17,295 nt of DNA from DASPJQ01 sp035299065 (GTDB taxonomy: Bacteria; Bacteroidota; Bacteroidia; Flavobacteriales_D; UBA2798): NCBI GenBank assembly GCA_035299065.1, contig DATGXI010000188.1, positions 1 through 17,295 of the forward strand, in the 5' to 3' direction. This document shows, in pieces, positions 7,791 through 13,565 of the stretch. The notes beneath the pieces are model-generated. The model was not told where the DNA came from. It worked only from the letters and a program-made list of their open reading frames with translations, and ran no database searches. The position numbers and the translations under genes are program-made. Each line of letters opens with the position of its first letter. Position 1 is the stretch's first letter.

Positions 7791-7798
7791 CAAAACTA
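7791..7798 (-). promoter_or_regulatory. -7 promoter element of the 127-aa gene
   Basis: The minus strand reads TAGTTTTG, a perfect match to TAnnTTTG. It predicts transcription starting near 7786, about 20 bases upstream of the ATG. No TTG is visible at the usual -33 distance; an FNR-type operator lies there instead, as expected for an activator-dependent promoter. Confidence 0.55.
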
Positions 7799-7820
7799 GC
7801 TTACCTGTACGGGGAAAACG

Positions 7821-7834
7821 TTGATTTGGATCAA
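7821..7834. promoter_or_regulatory. FNR/CRP-type operator TTGAT-N4-ATCAA
   Basis: The sequence TTGATTTGGATCAA is a perfect 5-4-5 palindrome identical to the classical FNR-box half-sites. Its centre (7827.5) is about 41 bp upstream of the start predicted from the -7 element at 7791-7798, the class II activator position. It lies four bases after the stop of the Crp/Fnr gene, whose recognition helix carries the matching E-x-x-S-R residues. Confidence 0.6.
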
Positions 7835-7838
7835 CAAA

Positions 7839-8420
7839 TCATTTACCGGCAATTTTTTTTCTTATGCGGCTAATGGTTTCGGTGCGTATTCCCAAATAAT
7901 TGGCAATAAGGTGTTGTGGTACACGTTGCAATAATGTTGGGCGTGTTTCCAAAAGCCAATGGTATAAATTTTCGGGAGTATCGGTTTTAATGCGAAGGGC
8001 ATCATTCAGCAATTGTGCATGATCAACAGGATATTTTTTGGAGAAATAGCGTTGGTAAGCCGGCATTGTATTCATCAGCAAATCGGCATTTTCAATGGTC
8101 ATGCCAATCATTTCACAATCTTCGGTAGCCTGCAAATAAATATCAGTTGGGATTTTGCTGCGCATGCTACCAATTTGTCCGGCCCAGGTACCTTCCTCCA
8201 CAAATAAAATAACCTGTTCCTCACCATTTTCATTTATGCGAAACTGGCGTGCGCATCCTTTCAACATAAACGGGCTGTATTTGGGAACTTCACCGGCCTT
8301 ATAAAAAAAATCATTTTTCTTGAGTTCAAACTGCACGCATAAGCTAAGAAATGTTGAAAAATCCTGGTCTGAAAATTCAGTATACGACCTAAAACTGGTT
8401 AGCAGGGGTTGTGTATTCAA
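7839..8420 (-). CDS. Crp/Fnr family transcriptional regulator
   Basis: 193 aa. The start is TTG at 8418-8420: an in-frame TAA lies six bases upstream and the next Met is residue 52, inside the cyclic-nucleotide-binding-like domain, so no ATG start is possible. Residues about 10-125 form the double-stranded beta-helix sensor domain (KNDFFYKAGEVPKY, FMLKGCARQFRINENGEEQVILFVEEGTWAG). Residues about 130-193 form the winged helix-turn-helix: LLQRVPQHLIANYLGIRTETISRIRKKI (163-190), with Glu181, Ser184 and Arg185 at the positions FNR uses to read TTGAT. No N-terminal cysteine cluster for a 4Fe-4S centre is present, so the signal it senses is not evident. A promoter lies upstream and an FNR-type box directly downstream, in front of the 127-aa gene. 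Confidence 0.9.
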   Translation of the reverse strand: MNTQPLLTSFRSYTEFSDQDFSTFLSLCVQFELKKNDFFYKAGEVPKYSPFMLKGCARQFRINENGEEQVILFVEEGTWAGQIGSMRSKIPTDIYLQATEDCEMIGMTIENADLLMNTMPAYQRYFSKKYPVDHAQLLNDALRIKTDTPENLYHWLLETRPTLLQRVPQHLIANYLGIRTETISRIRKKIAGK

Positions 8421-8453
8421 CGTTTAAAAAATAAGTAGTTCAATTACTGCCTG

Positions 8454-8461
8454 CAAAGTTA
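8454..8461 (-). promoter_or_regulatory. -7 promoter element of the Crp/Fnr regulator
   Basis: The minus strand reads TAACTTTG, a perfect TAnnTTTG match, predicting a leader of about 30 nt before the TTG start at 8420. No clear -33 element was identified. Confidence 0.5.
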
Positions 8462-8865
8462 GGTATTTATTGAACAGTGCTGGTATGGGTGTTTGGAAAT
8501 CCAACCCTGAAATAGCGTGGGCATTTTGGCAAGTGATCCAATTGCGCTGTTGCGTGCAAATCATGTGCACCGTTTTACATTGTTATGTTTTGTTTTGCTT
8601 TTGTTGATGTGTTGAAATCCCTTCGACCAAAATTGCGTTTTAAGCAAGTATCCATGCCTTTGAGTAGGCTTTGACATGAAGTATCCATGAAGGAGCAAAC
8701 GGGTGCGGGGATTTTTAGGAGGTGGGAGTGCAAGGGAGGGTGGACAGTTTTTGAGTTTTCAGTTTACAGTTGATGGGGGTGGAGAGGGTCAAACTCTTTT
8801 TATTTGGGCGTTTCCGCCTAAAAATAAAATCCAGGCTGCATAAGGTTTTTTAGCGCTTTAGGCGG
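8462..8865. other. Gene-free spacer between the regulator and the island
   Basis: I see no credible coding sequence here. Contents: an 11-bp direct repeat AAGTATCCATG at 8646-8656 and 8679-8689; a low-complexity purine-rich stretch (8690-8745); CAGTTTTTGAGTTTTCAGTTTACAGTTG-like AT-rich repeat text; and a hairpin GGCG-TTTC-CGCC with flanking U/A pairing at about 8798-8829. Base composition changes from average to AT-rich shortly after this spacer, where the island begins. Confidence 0.5.
8803..8822. terminator. Hairpin near the left island edge
   Basis: TTTGGGCG (8803-8810) pairs with CGCCTAAA (8815-8822) around the loop TTTC, with one G-T pair; pairing can be extended outward with a bulge through the flanking T and A tracts. 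Neither strand has a classical U-run directly after the stem, so a terminator role is only possible. Confidence 0.3.
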
Positions 8866-8923
8866 CCGGGCTTTCGCAAGTAGTCCTCGTTCCTGCGGGC
8901 TACTTTGCTCAATCCCTAACGCG
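8866..8923 (+). repeat. Left copy of the 58-bp inverted repeat bounding the island
   Basis: Runs from CCGGGCTTTCG to CCCTAACGCG. The reverse complement of 12951-13008 matches it at 52 of 58 positions without gaps. Internally AAGTAGTCC (8879-8887) can pair with GGGCTACTT (8897-8905), so each copy can form a hairpin. The ACGCG end faces the island in both copies, as in terminal inverted repeats. Confidence 0.8.
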
Positions 8924-8988
8924 AGAATAAATGCTGAATTGATTTTTTCAAAACAAAATTTAATGTACATTTAACGAAATTCTTATTC

Positions 8989-9759
8989 ATGTCGATTTCA
9001 GTTAGATCAAGAAAATTACTTTGGGGTAAGTCAGGGAACAGATGTGCACTATGTAGGCAAGAATTAGTTAAAGAAACTAATAATCAAGAAAAATTTCTAA
9101 ACATTGGGGAGGAATGCCACATAATTAGTGGAGCTTCTGATGGTCCAAGGCACAATCCCGACTATGGAAATTATGATGAGTACGCAAATCTAATTTTGTT
9201 ATGTTGTAATCATCATACAGAAATTGATTTTAATATAGAATTATATACTAAAGAGTTTCTAATGTTATTAAAAAAATCTCATGAGCAATGGGTTCAGAGT
9301 ACTTTAAATAAATCTAGTGAGCTCGAAAAAGAAAAATTACCAAAAGTTCAAATTTATCCCCGCGTAAGGTCAGGAAAACAATTAGTAAATACGATTAACT
9401 CAATTCATGGATTACATATTGATCATTCTGATCTCAATACAGAAGAAGAAGTTGATTTTATATCCTCATTTTCAGAAGAATTATCTGATTGGACGGATTT
9501 ATCTGGAATGGGGGCAATTTCTAAGGGTGATGAAATAAAATTTGGATTTGAGTTAAGTGAGAAAATAAAAAAAATAGAACAATTAGGCTTTTATATTTTC
9601 GCTAATTCAGAAATGGTTAGAATGACTAATGAGTCTAAATTAGATTTAGGTGTTTTTGGATTATCTACGATTTTAATCTATAGAAAAGTTAGTCCTGGAA
9701 TATTTGGAGAAGATTTTCTTTTAGGTATTAAATCAACGGATTTTAAATTTACATTTTGA
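8989..9759 (+). CDS. HNH endonuclease family protein
   Basis: 256 aa, ATG start. The N-terminal 80 residues are a zinc-supported HNH (beta-beta-alpha-metal) domain: KSGNRCALCRQ (Cys19, Cys22), GEECHIISGASDGPRHNP with His44 as the likely first catalytic His, YDEYANLILLCCNHHTEID with Asn67, Cys73 and His75/His76. This is the arrangement of McrA-like HNH nucleases, which cut DNA. The remaining 175 residues carry no motif I know; they begin with a charged linker and contain a predicted alpha/beta region that could be a sensor or specificity domain. HNH proteins of this type are common in defence islands. It faces the RT operon with 29 bp between the two stop codons. It may be a partner of the RT module or a separate defence gene sharing the island. 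Confidence 0.8.
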   Translation: MSISVRSRKLLWGKSGNRCALCRQELVKETNNQEKFLNIGEECHIISGASDGPRHNPDYGNYDEYANLILLCCNHHTEIDFNIELYTKEFLMLLKKSHEQWVQSTLNKSSELEKEKLPKVQIYPRVRSGKQLVNTINSIHGLHIDHSDLNTEEEVDFISSFSEELSDWTDLSGMGAISKGDEIKFGFELSEKIKKIEQLGFYIFANSEMVRMTNESKLDLGVFGLSTILIYRKVSPGIFGEDFLLGIKSTDFKFTF

Positions 9760-9788
9760 ATACTCTGTTGATGATACTGGATGTATTG

Positions 9789-11339
9789 TTAAGCTGGAGC
9801 GATTTCTGACGTTACATAATCATAATTTGACTTAAATAACTCAACTTCTTTGATTTCTATTATCACGTCAATTTCATCTATTATTGAGTTTGAGACAATT
9901 GAAGTGGTTTCAATTAAAGATTTTAATGTTGGATTCAACCAATCTGAATTCCATATTTGGATATTCGCATCATTTACTTTTTGACATAACTTTTCATGAT
10001 AATTTCGGAGTCTATCAATTTTTATAGTAAGTCGTTGCAACCATATTTTAATATGTCCCGTGTTGGGAATTTTATCAAATCGAGCATATATAATCTTTAA
10101 TATTTCTTCTCTTTTATCATTTGGGAGCAATGACAAAAGTTTGCTAAGTATAGCAGATGAAATCGGATATGTTCTTGGGTTTTTATACATAATATCAACG
10201 ATAATGCTTGTCAAAACAGGAATATTTTGCTTTGTGCTATTTATTCCTTTTATTCTTCTGAAAAAACGATTTAAAGCTTTGTTTAAACTACCGGAGTTAG
10301 GATAATTTTCCGCAAGATTATGTGTTAAAAGCAATTGTTCATGAACTCCAATTCCTGTTTTATTCGTAATGGTCCAATATATTTTGTCGGGCTTTATTGC
10401 GTCTTTAACAACATTATTGGATACTAAAGTTTTATGAGCGTTTAATCGCATTCCAAGCTCTATCAAAATTTCCGTTAGTAATTTTGTTATATGATCTGCA
10501 ACTTGCGGATTATTAGAAAATATCCTGTAATCATCACGATATCTAATTATTTTATAATCCTTAATATTCTCAATATTAATTTTGGTTGAAAGCTCATGAT
10601 CTGCATAGCCAAGAATTAATTCCGCAAAGAAATCCATTAAAACACTGCCTTGTGGAATTCCATTTGTTTGCCCAAAGGACATATCTCTTAAATGCTTATC
10701 TATTTTGTTGCCAACAAGATTCTGATTGTTTCTCTGCGATTTTGCAATCGCTTTTGTATGGATCGCCCAAGGTATTGAATGAGTATAAATTGAGCCGTAA
10801 CAATCTGTTATATCAGTATGAAGAACGTATTCAAAAGACAACGCAAGCTCAATTGACTGCTGTTCAATTGATTGCCACCACTGTGAAACAGTTTCCGCCT
10901 TATCGGATTCAAAATTGTCAGATTGTAACGGAATACTATAGCATTTGATGTTTTCATTTGATGAAAATTCAGAAAATCGTTGTTGAATTGCCCTCCAATT
11001 ATGCTCCTCTGTTAATACGTGTACCAGAGAAGCATAAATTGCTGGATGAATCAATTGAAATGGCCTCCATGCAAATTTACCATCTTTGTTATTTAAAAGT
11101 TTATAATTTGTATCATCAAAATCGCTGGGTAGTGGGTGCTGAGGTTTAGGATTATTTTTAGAATAATCTGGAGGATTCAAATAGAAATCTTCTATTGGCG
11201 ATTCAGAAATATGACTTGAAACTTTAGTTATTAAGTTTTCAAATGCAAAGTATTTTGGCAGGTCAAAATTAAAATAGCTTTCTTCCTTAAGAAAGAATTT
11301 TTTAGCGTCTAAATTGTTTAATTCTAGAATTCTTTTCAT
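9789..11339 (-). CDS. Reverse transcriptase of the unknown-group/defence type
   Basis: 516 aa, ATG start, third gene of its operon, 19 bp after the membrane protein. Residues 88-106 contain FAWRPFQLIHPAIYASLV, an N-terminal element seen in defence RTs. Core RT motifs follow in order: A, HTDITDCYGSIYTHS (174-188) with Asp176; B, GQTNGIPQGSVLMDFFAE (223-240); C, IIRYRDDYRIF (264-274), an Arg variant of YxDD; D, ELGMRLNAHKT (294-304). The C-terminal 180 residues are helical with repeats resembling the alpha-solenoid tail of Abi/DRT enzymes. The retron VTG motif, a group II maturase domain and an endonuclease domain are all absent. The catalytic aspartates are intact, so it should polymerise DNA, probably within an anti-phage response. 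I cannot place it in a numbered DRT class. Very AT-rich compared with parE and parC. Confidence 0.9.
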   Translation of the reverse strand: MKRILELNNLDAKKFFLKEESYFNFDLPKYFAFENLITKVSSHISESPIEDFYLNPPDYSKNNPKPQHPLPSDFDDTNYKLLNNKDGKFAWRPFQLIHPAIYASLVHVLTEEHNWRAIQQRFSEFSSNENIKCYSIPLQSDNFESDKAETVSQWWQSIEQQSIELALSFEYVLHTDITDCYGSIYTHSIPWAIHTKAIAKSQRNNQNLVGNKIDKHLRDMSFGQTNGIPQGSVLMDFFAELILGYADHELSTKINIENIKDYKIIRYRDDYRIFSNNPQVADHITKLLTEILIELGMRLNAHKTLVSNNVVKDAIKPDKIYWTITNKTGIGVHEQLLLTHNLAENYPNSGSLNKALNRFFRRIKGINSTKQNIPVLTSIIVDIMYKNPRTYPISSAILSKLLSLLPNDKREEILKIIYARFDKIPNTGHIKIWLQRLTIKIDRLRNYHEKLCQKVNDANIQIWNSDWLNPTLKSLIETTSIVSNSIIDEIDVIIEIKEVELFKSNYDYVTSEIAPA

Positions 11340-11358
11340 GTTAAATAAAAGGACTGTA

Positions 11359-11850
11359 TTATTCTTTTTGCAATTTAAGAATTTTAGTAAGGATAAGCAA
11401 ACTTCTCCAAAGCGTTAGAATAATAATTACTAATGAAAAAATGTTAAAAAAGTACATTAGATGATAATGACTTGGACTTAAACATAATTTTAAGGAGTAC
11501 CCGATTGTAGCCATTAACAATAACGATTTGATGCAGTTTTTAAGATGCTTAATAGTTAAAAAATAAAGTCCAGAAGCAAAAAATAGTTCAAACACGGATT
11601 TTTTAGTCTCGTCAGGTTTCTCTTGAACGTTGGATCCGCTTTTAAAAGTAATTAATACTGTTAAAAGCGTCAAAATAAAGCCAGCTAATGTTAACGCAAC
11701 GTTTGAAAGATCTGATGTCATTGAAATGATAAAATTATCTTCTGGCAAATCAATTTTAGACTTTAAGTAAAAGAAAAAGGGAGCACCCGAAAAAATGCTT
11801 GCTAATAGATAATCCCAAAACAAGGGGGCTTTAAAATATTTATCCAGCAT
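11359..11850 (-). CDS. Four-helix membrane protein of the RT operon
   Basis: 163 aa, ATG start five bases after the stop of the 319-aa gene. Hydrophobic segments lie at about residues 10-29 (LFWDYLLASIFSGAPFFFYL), 50-69 (NVALTLAGFILTLLTVLITF), 107-124 (IKSLLLMATIGYSLKL) and 130-150 (HLMYFFNIFSLVIIILTLW). A fifth amphipathic stretch at 86-100 may lie at the membrane. A soluble loop (70-85, charged) separates the second and third segments. It has no enzymatic motif. Small membrane proteins in defence operons usually act as effectors that permeabilise the inner membrane, or as membrane anchors for a sensor. SLATT-type two-helix proteins are known partners of RTs, but the four-helix plan here does not match that closely. 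Function is inferred from context. Confidence 0.75.
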   Translation of the reverse strand: MLDKYFKAPLFWDYLLASIFSGAPFFFYLKSKIDLPEDNFIISMTSDLSNVALTLAGFILTLLTVLITFKSGSNVQEKPDETKKSVFELFFASGLYFLTIKHLKNCIKSLLLMATIGYSLKLCLSPSHYHLMYFFNIFSLVIIILTLWRSLLILTKILKLQKE

Positions 11851-11855
11851 AAATG

Positions 11856-12815
11856 TTATAATGTTTCCATAAATTCATCAAAATCTTTTTCAATGATCTC
11901 ATACCATTCACGAGCAGTCGTCTTACTTTTTACATCAATGTGTTTAATAATTTCTTTTTTTCCTTTTAACAAGTTCAAAGTTTCTTCATTACCATCTTTA
12001 TCTTCATATTTGACAACAAATGAATCAAAAACATCAATATTTTGCGGCTGCTTTTTCATTCTCTCAAGCATTGTCTTAACCATTCCGTTAGCTTCAAGGT
12101 TAAGTTGAGAGCTTTTTACCGTATTTCCAGGGGTTTGATACATTGCTTCTAATTTTAAAAATTTTGGTTTTAAAAAGTTCCCCAAATTATTAATGCTTGT
12201 AAAGTAACGCCCATTAAGATCTGTTTCTAGTTTTGCTAATTTTTTCGGCTGTACCTTGATTTCTAGATTTAAAACATTTTTAAGACTGGCTAACGCTTTA
12301 TCAACAGATACATCCATTATTAATCCCACTTCGGTTGCTTTCGAAATTTTCAAAGTATCATGTGCAATATTTCTCAAATAATACTCTACATCTGAAATGC
12401 GCGGTCCATGCGAATTAAATTCTAAACAAATGACAGCATAGTCTTTATTATAATCAATATAAAAGTGTGTTTGTTCTGCAATAGATCCTTGAGTAGTGTC
12501 GAGTCTTACAAGTTTGAATTTATCGGCTGGTTTAAGCATTGGTGTTTTCCCTGCTCTCAATAATGCCAACGAGCACCTAATGCGTTTTTCCTTTGCCATA
12601 ATTAAAGCTGTATTCATAAAAAGCTCCCTTGATTCATCATTTCGACTTTCATGTCGATCTATTAGGTGGCCTTTTCCTTTGGCTTTTTCTTGCATAATAT
12701 AAGTAATCACTTCTTTAAGGATCGAATTACTTGTGTGTGTCGCGTCTTTGTATGGAGTAAAGTTCAGTTTGTAGAAGTGAAAACGTATTGGAGTTAAATG
12801 TTCAATGTTTTCCAT
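11856..12815 (-). CDS. 319-aa protein of unknown function, first gene of the RT operon
   Basis: ATG at 12813-12815, stop TAA at 11856-11858. It starts MENIEHLTPIRFHFYKLNFTPYK, followed by a helical, charged region with HLIDRHESRNDESRELFMNTALIMAKEKRIRCSLALLR (about 50-87), then a beta-rich segment (THFYIDYNKDYAVICLEFNSHGPRISDVEYYLRNI, about 116-150). The C-terminal half is basic and helical and ends in acidic EKDFDEFMETL. No signal peptide or membrane helix is present and I recognise no domain. In size and pairing with a four-helix membrane gene it recalls the KwaB/KwaA pair of Kiwa, but I cannot show sequence similarity. As the first gene after the promoter it may be the sensor or nucleic-acid-binding component of the module. 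Confidence 0.7.
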   Translation of the reverse strand: MENIEHLTPIRFHFYKLNFTPYKDATHTSNSILKEVITYIMQEKAKGKGHLIDRHESRNDESRELFMNTALIMAKEKRIRCSLALLRAGKTPMLKPADKFKLVRLDTTQGSIAEQTHFYIDYNKDYAVICLEFNSHGPRISDVEYYLRNIAHDTLKISKATEVGLIMDVSVDKALASLKNVLNLEIKVQPKKLAKLETDLNGRYFTSINNLGNFLKPKFLKLEAMYQTPGNTVKSSQLNLEANGMVKTMLERMKKQPQNIDVFDSFVVKYEDKDGNEETLNLLKGKKEIIKHIDVKSKTTAREWYEIIEKDFDEFMETL

Positions 12816-12950
12816 TTAATTAAATTCTTGGTTAATTTTAGGCGTATTAAAAACAAATTTATCATTTATAAATGTCTTGTGAAACCGTATTTCTACGCAA
12901 TTTTCTCAAAATGGCAAACTGGTTATCAACACCTGCAACGTTTAATTAAC
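12816..12950. other. Leader region of the RT operon
   Basis: 135 AT-rich bases between the 319-aa gene start and the right inverted repeat, with the palindrome TTAATTAA at both ends (12816-12823 and 12942-12949). It holds the likely promoter. It is also the largest non-coding space inside the island, and therefore the only good place for a template or regulatory RNA serving the RT. Confidence 0.4.
12854..12861 (-). promoter_or_regulatory. -7 promoter element of the RT operon
   Basis: The minus strand reads TAAATTTG, a perfect TAnnTTTG match, about 38 bases upstream of the start codon at 12815. The surrounding sequence is so AT-rich that a chance match is possible, and no -33 TTG is clear. 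Confidence 0.4.
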
Positions 12951-13008
12951 CGCGTGAGGGATTGAGGCAAGTAGCCCGCAGGCACGAGGACTACTGCCGA
13001 AAGCCCGG
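12951..13008 (-). repeat. Right copy of the 58-bp inverted repeat bounding the island
   Basis: On the minus strand it runs from CCGGGCTTTCG to CCCTCACGCG and matches the left copy at 52 of 58 positions. GAGG-flanked AGTAGCCCGC (12970-12979) and GAGGACTACT (12986-12995) form the internal hairpin. Beyond 13008 the sequence has no counterpart outside the left copy, so the shared segment has sharp ends. Confidence 0.8.
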
Positions 13009-13210
13009 TGACGGCCATTGTTCATTCTCCTGGTCAGAATTAAAGCTTGGCCGGCACACGCCCTGACGAAAACCGAATTAACCCCGCATTTAGTGTTGAA
13101 ACCAGAACACGATTTTATCAGGACAGGGCCTAAAAACCCTGATTTTCATAGTGATTTGATTTATTTTACGTCAACAGCTGATTAAAAACACGTCAATATT
13201 AACAAATTAC

Positions 13211-13218
13211 TACCTTTG
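13211..13218 (+). promoter_or_regulatory. -7 promoter element for the parE transcript
   Basis: TACCTTTG followed by CA is a perfect TAnnTTTG match. It would give parE a leader of about 345 nt containing the 35-bp tandem repeat and a heptamer array. A CAAAGCCC/GGGCTTTG stem (13239-13246 with 13277-13284) lies early in that leader. No other promoter is obvious before parE. Confidence 0.45.
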
Positions 13219-13303
13219 CATGTTGATAACTGACGGCACAAAGCCCTAGTGAACCCCTGGAATTATATAAACTTTGGGGCTTTGGCAATTGCGAATTACG
13301 ATT

Positions 13304-13457
13304 ATCGAATTTCGAAACGGAAACAACCAATTCCGAATATCGAATTTCGAAACGGAACTGACCAATTCCGAATATCGAATTTCGAAACGGAAACAACCAA
13401 TTCCGAATGTCGAATTTCGAAACGGAACTGACCAATTCCGAATGTCGAATTTCGAAC
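13304..13457 (+). repeat. 35-bp tandem repeat (5 x 7 bp), four copies plus a partial
   Basis: Units start at 13304, 13339, 13374 and 13409, with a partial copy at 13444-13457. Each begins [A/G]TCGAATTTCGAAACGG and ends CCAATTCCGAAT. The middle alternates between AAACAA (units 1 and 3) and AACTGA (units 2 and 4), so the higher-order period is 70 bp. There are no variable spacers. 35 is five times the 7-bp period of the neighbouring arrays and the units contain TTTCGAA, so this looks like a derived form of the same satellite. Confidence 0.9.
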
Positions 13458-13480
13458 TGTTGGGGATTGAACGAGGAACA

Positions 13481-13534
13481 AATTCGAAATTTGAAATTCG
13501 GAATTCGGAATTCGAAATTCGAAATTCGAAATTA
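13481..13534 (+). repeat. TTCGRAA heptamer array upstream of parE
   Basis: About seven consecutive 7-bp units of the form TTCGAAA or TTCGGAA (one TTTGAAA), ending 31 bases before the parE ATG. The orientation is opposite to the TTTCGAA units in the 35-bp repeat just upstream, so the two blocks can pair into a long stem in the parE leader. Confidence 0.85.
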
Positions 13535-13565
13535 TTGATTGAATTAAGTATTGAAGAGATATATT

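Larger units (their letters stand above)
8866..13008. mobile_element. AT-rich island with RT operon and HNH gene, bounded by 58-bp inverted repeats
   Basis: Four genes lie between the two inverted repeats: an HNH protein (+) and, convergent to it, a 319-aa protein, a membrane protein and a reverse transcriptase (-). Composition shifts sharply: bases 9241-9300 and 10561-10620 each hold 16 G+C of 60, against 28 of 60 at 14281-14340 in parE. No transposase, integrase or clear target-site duplication is visible, so transfer would have needed functions in trans or recombination between repeats. The island is an inference from composition, gene content and the flanking repeats. Confidence 0.6.

Noticed and set aside
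8646..8689. Direct repeat AAGTATCCATG as an attachment-site duplication
   Set aside because: Only 11 bp, 33 bp apart, enclosing nothing and lying outside the island boundaries.
8851..8923. Integron attC site
   Set aside because: The region folds into a hairpin and the ends resemble CCTAAC/TTAGG, but the core boxes do not fit the attC consensus well, the right copy lacks the outer arm, and no integrase is visible.
9789..11339. Retron or group II intron RT
   Set aside because: No VTG motif, no msr/msd-sized structured region next to the gene, no maturase or endonuclease domain; the N- and C-terminal extensions fit UG/Abi-type RTs.
13304..13457. CRISPR array (regular 35-bp repeats)
   Set aside because: The whole 35-bp period is conserved, there are no variable spacers and no cas genes; it is a tandem satellite.
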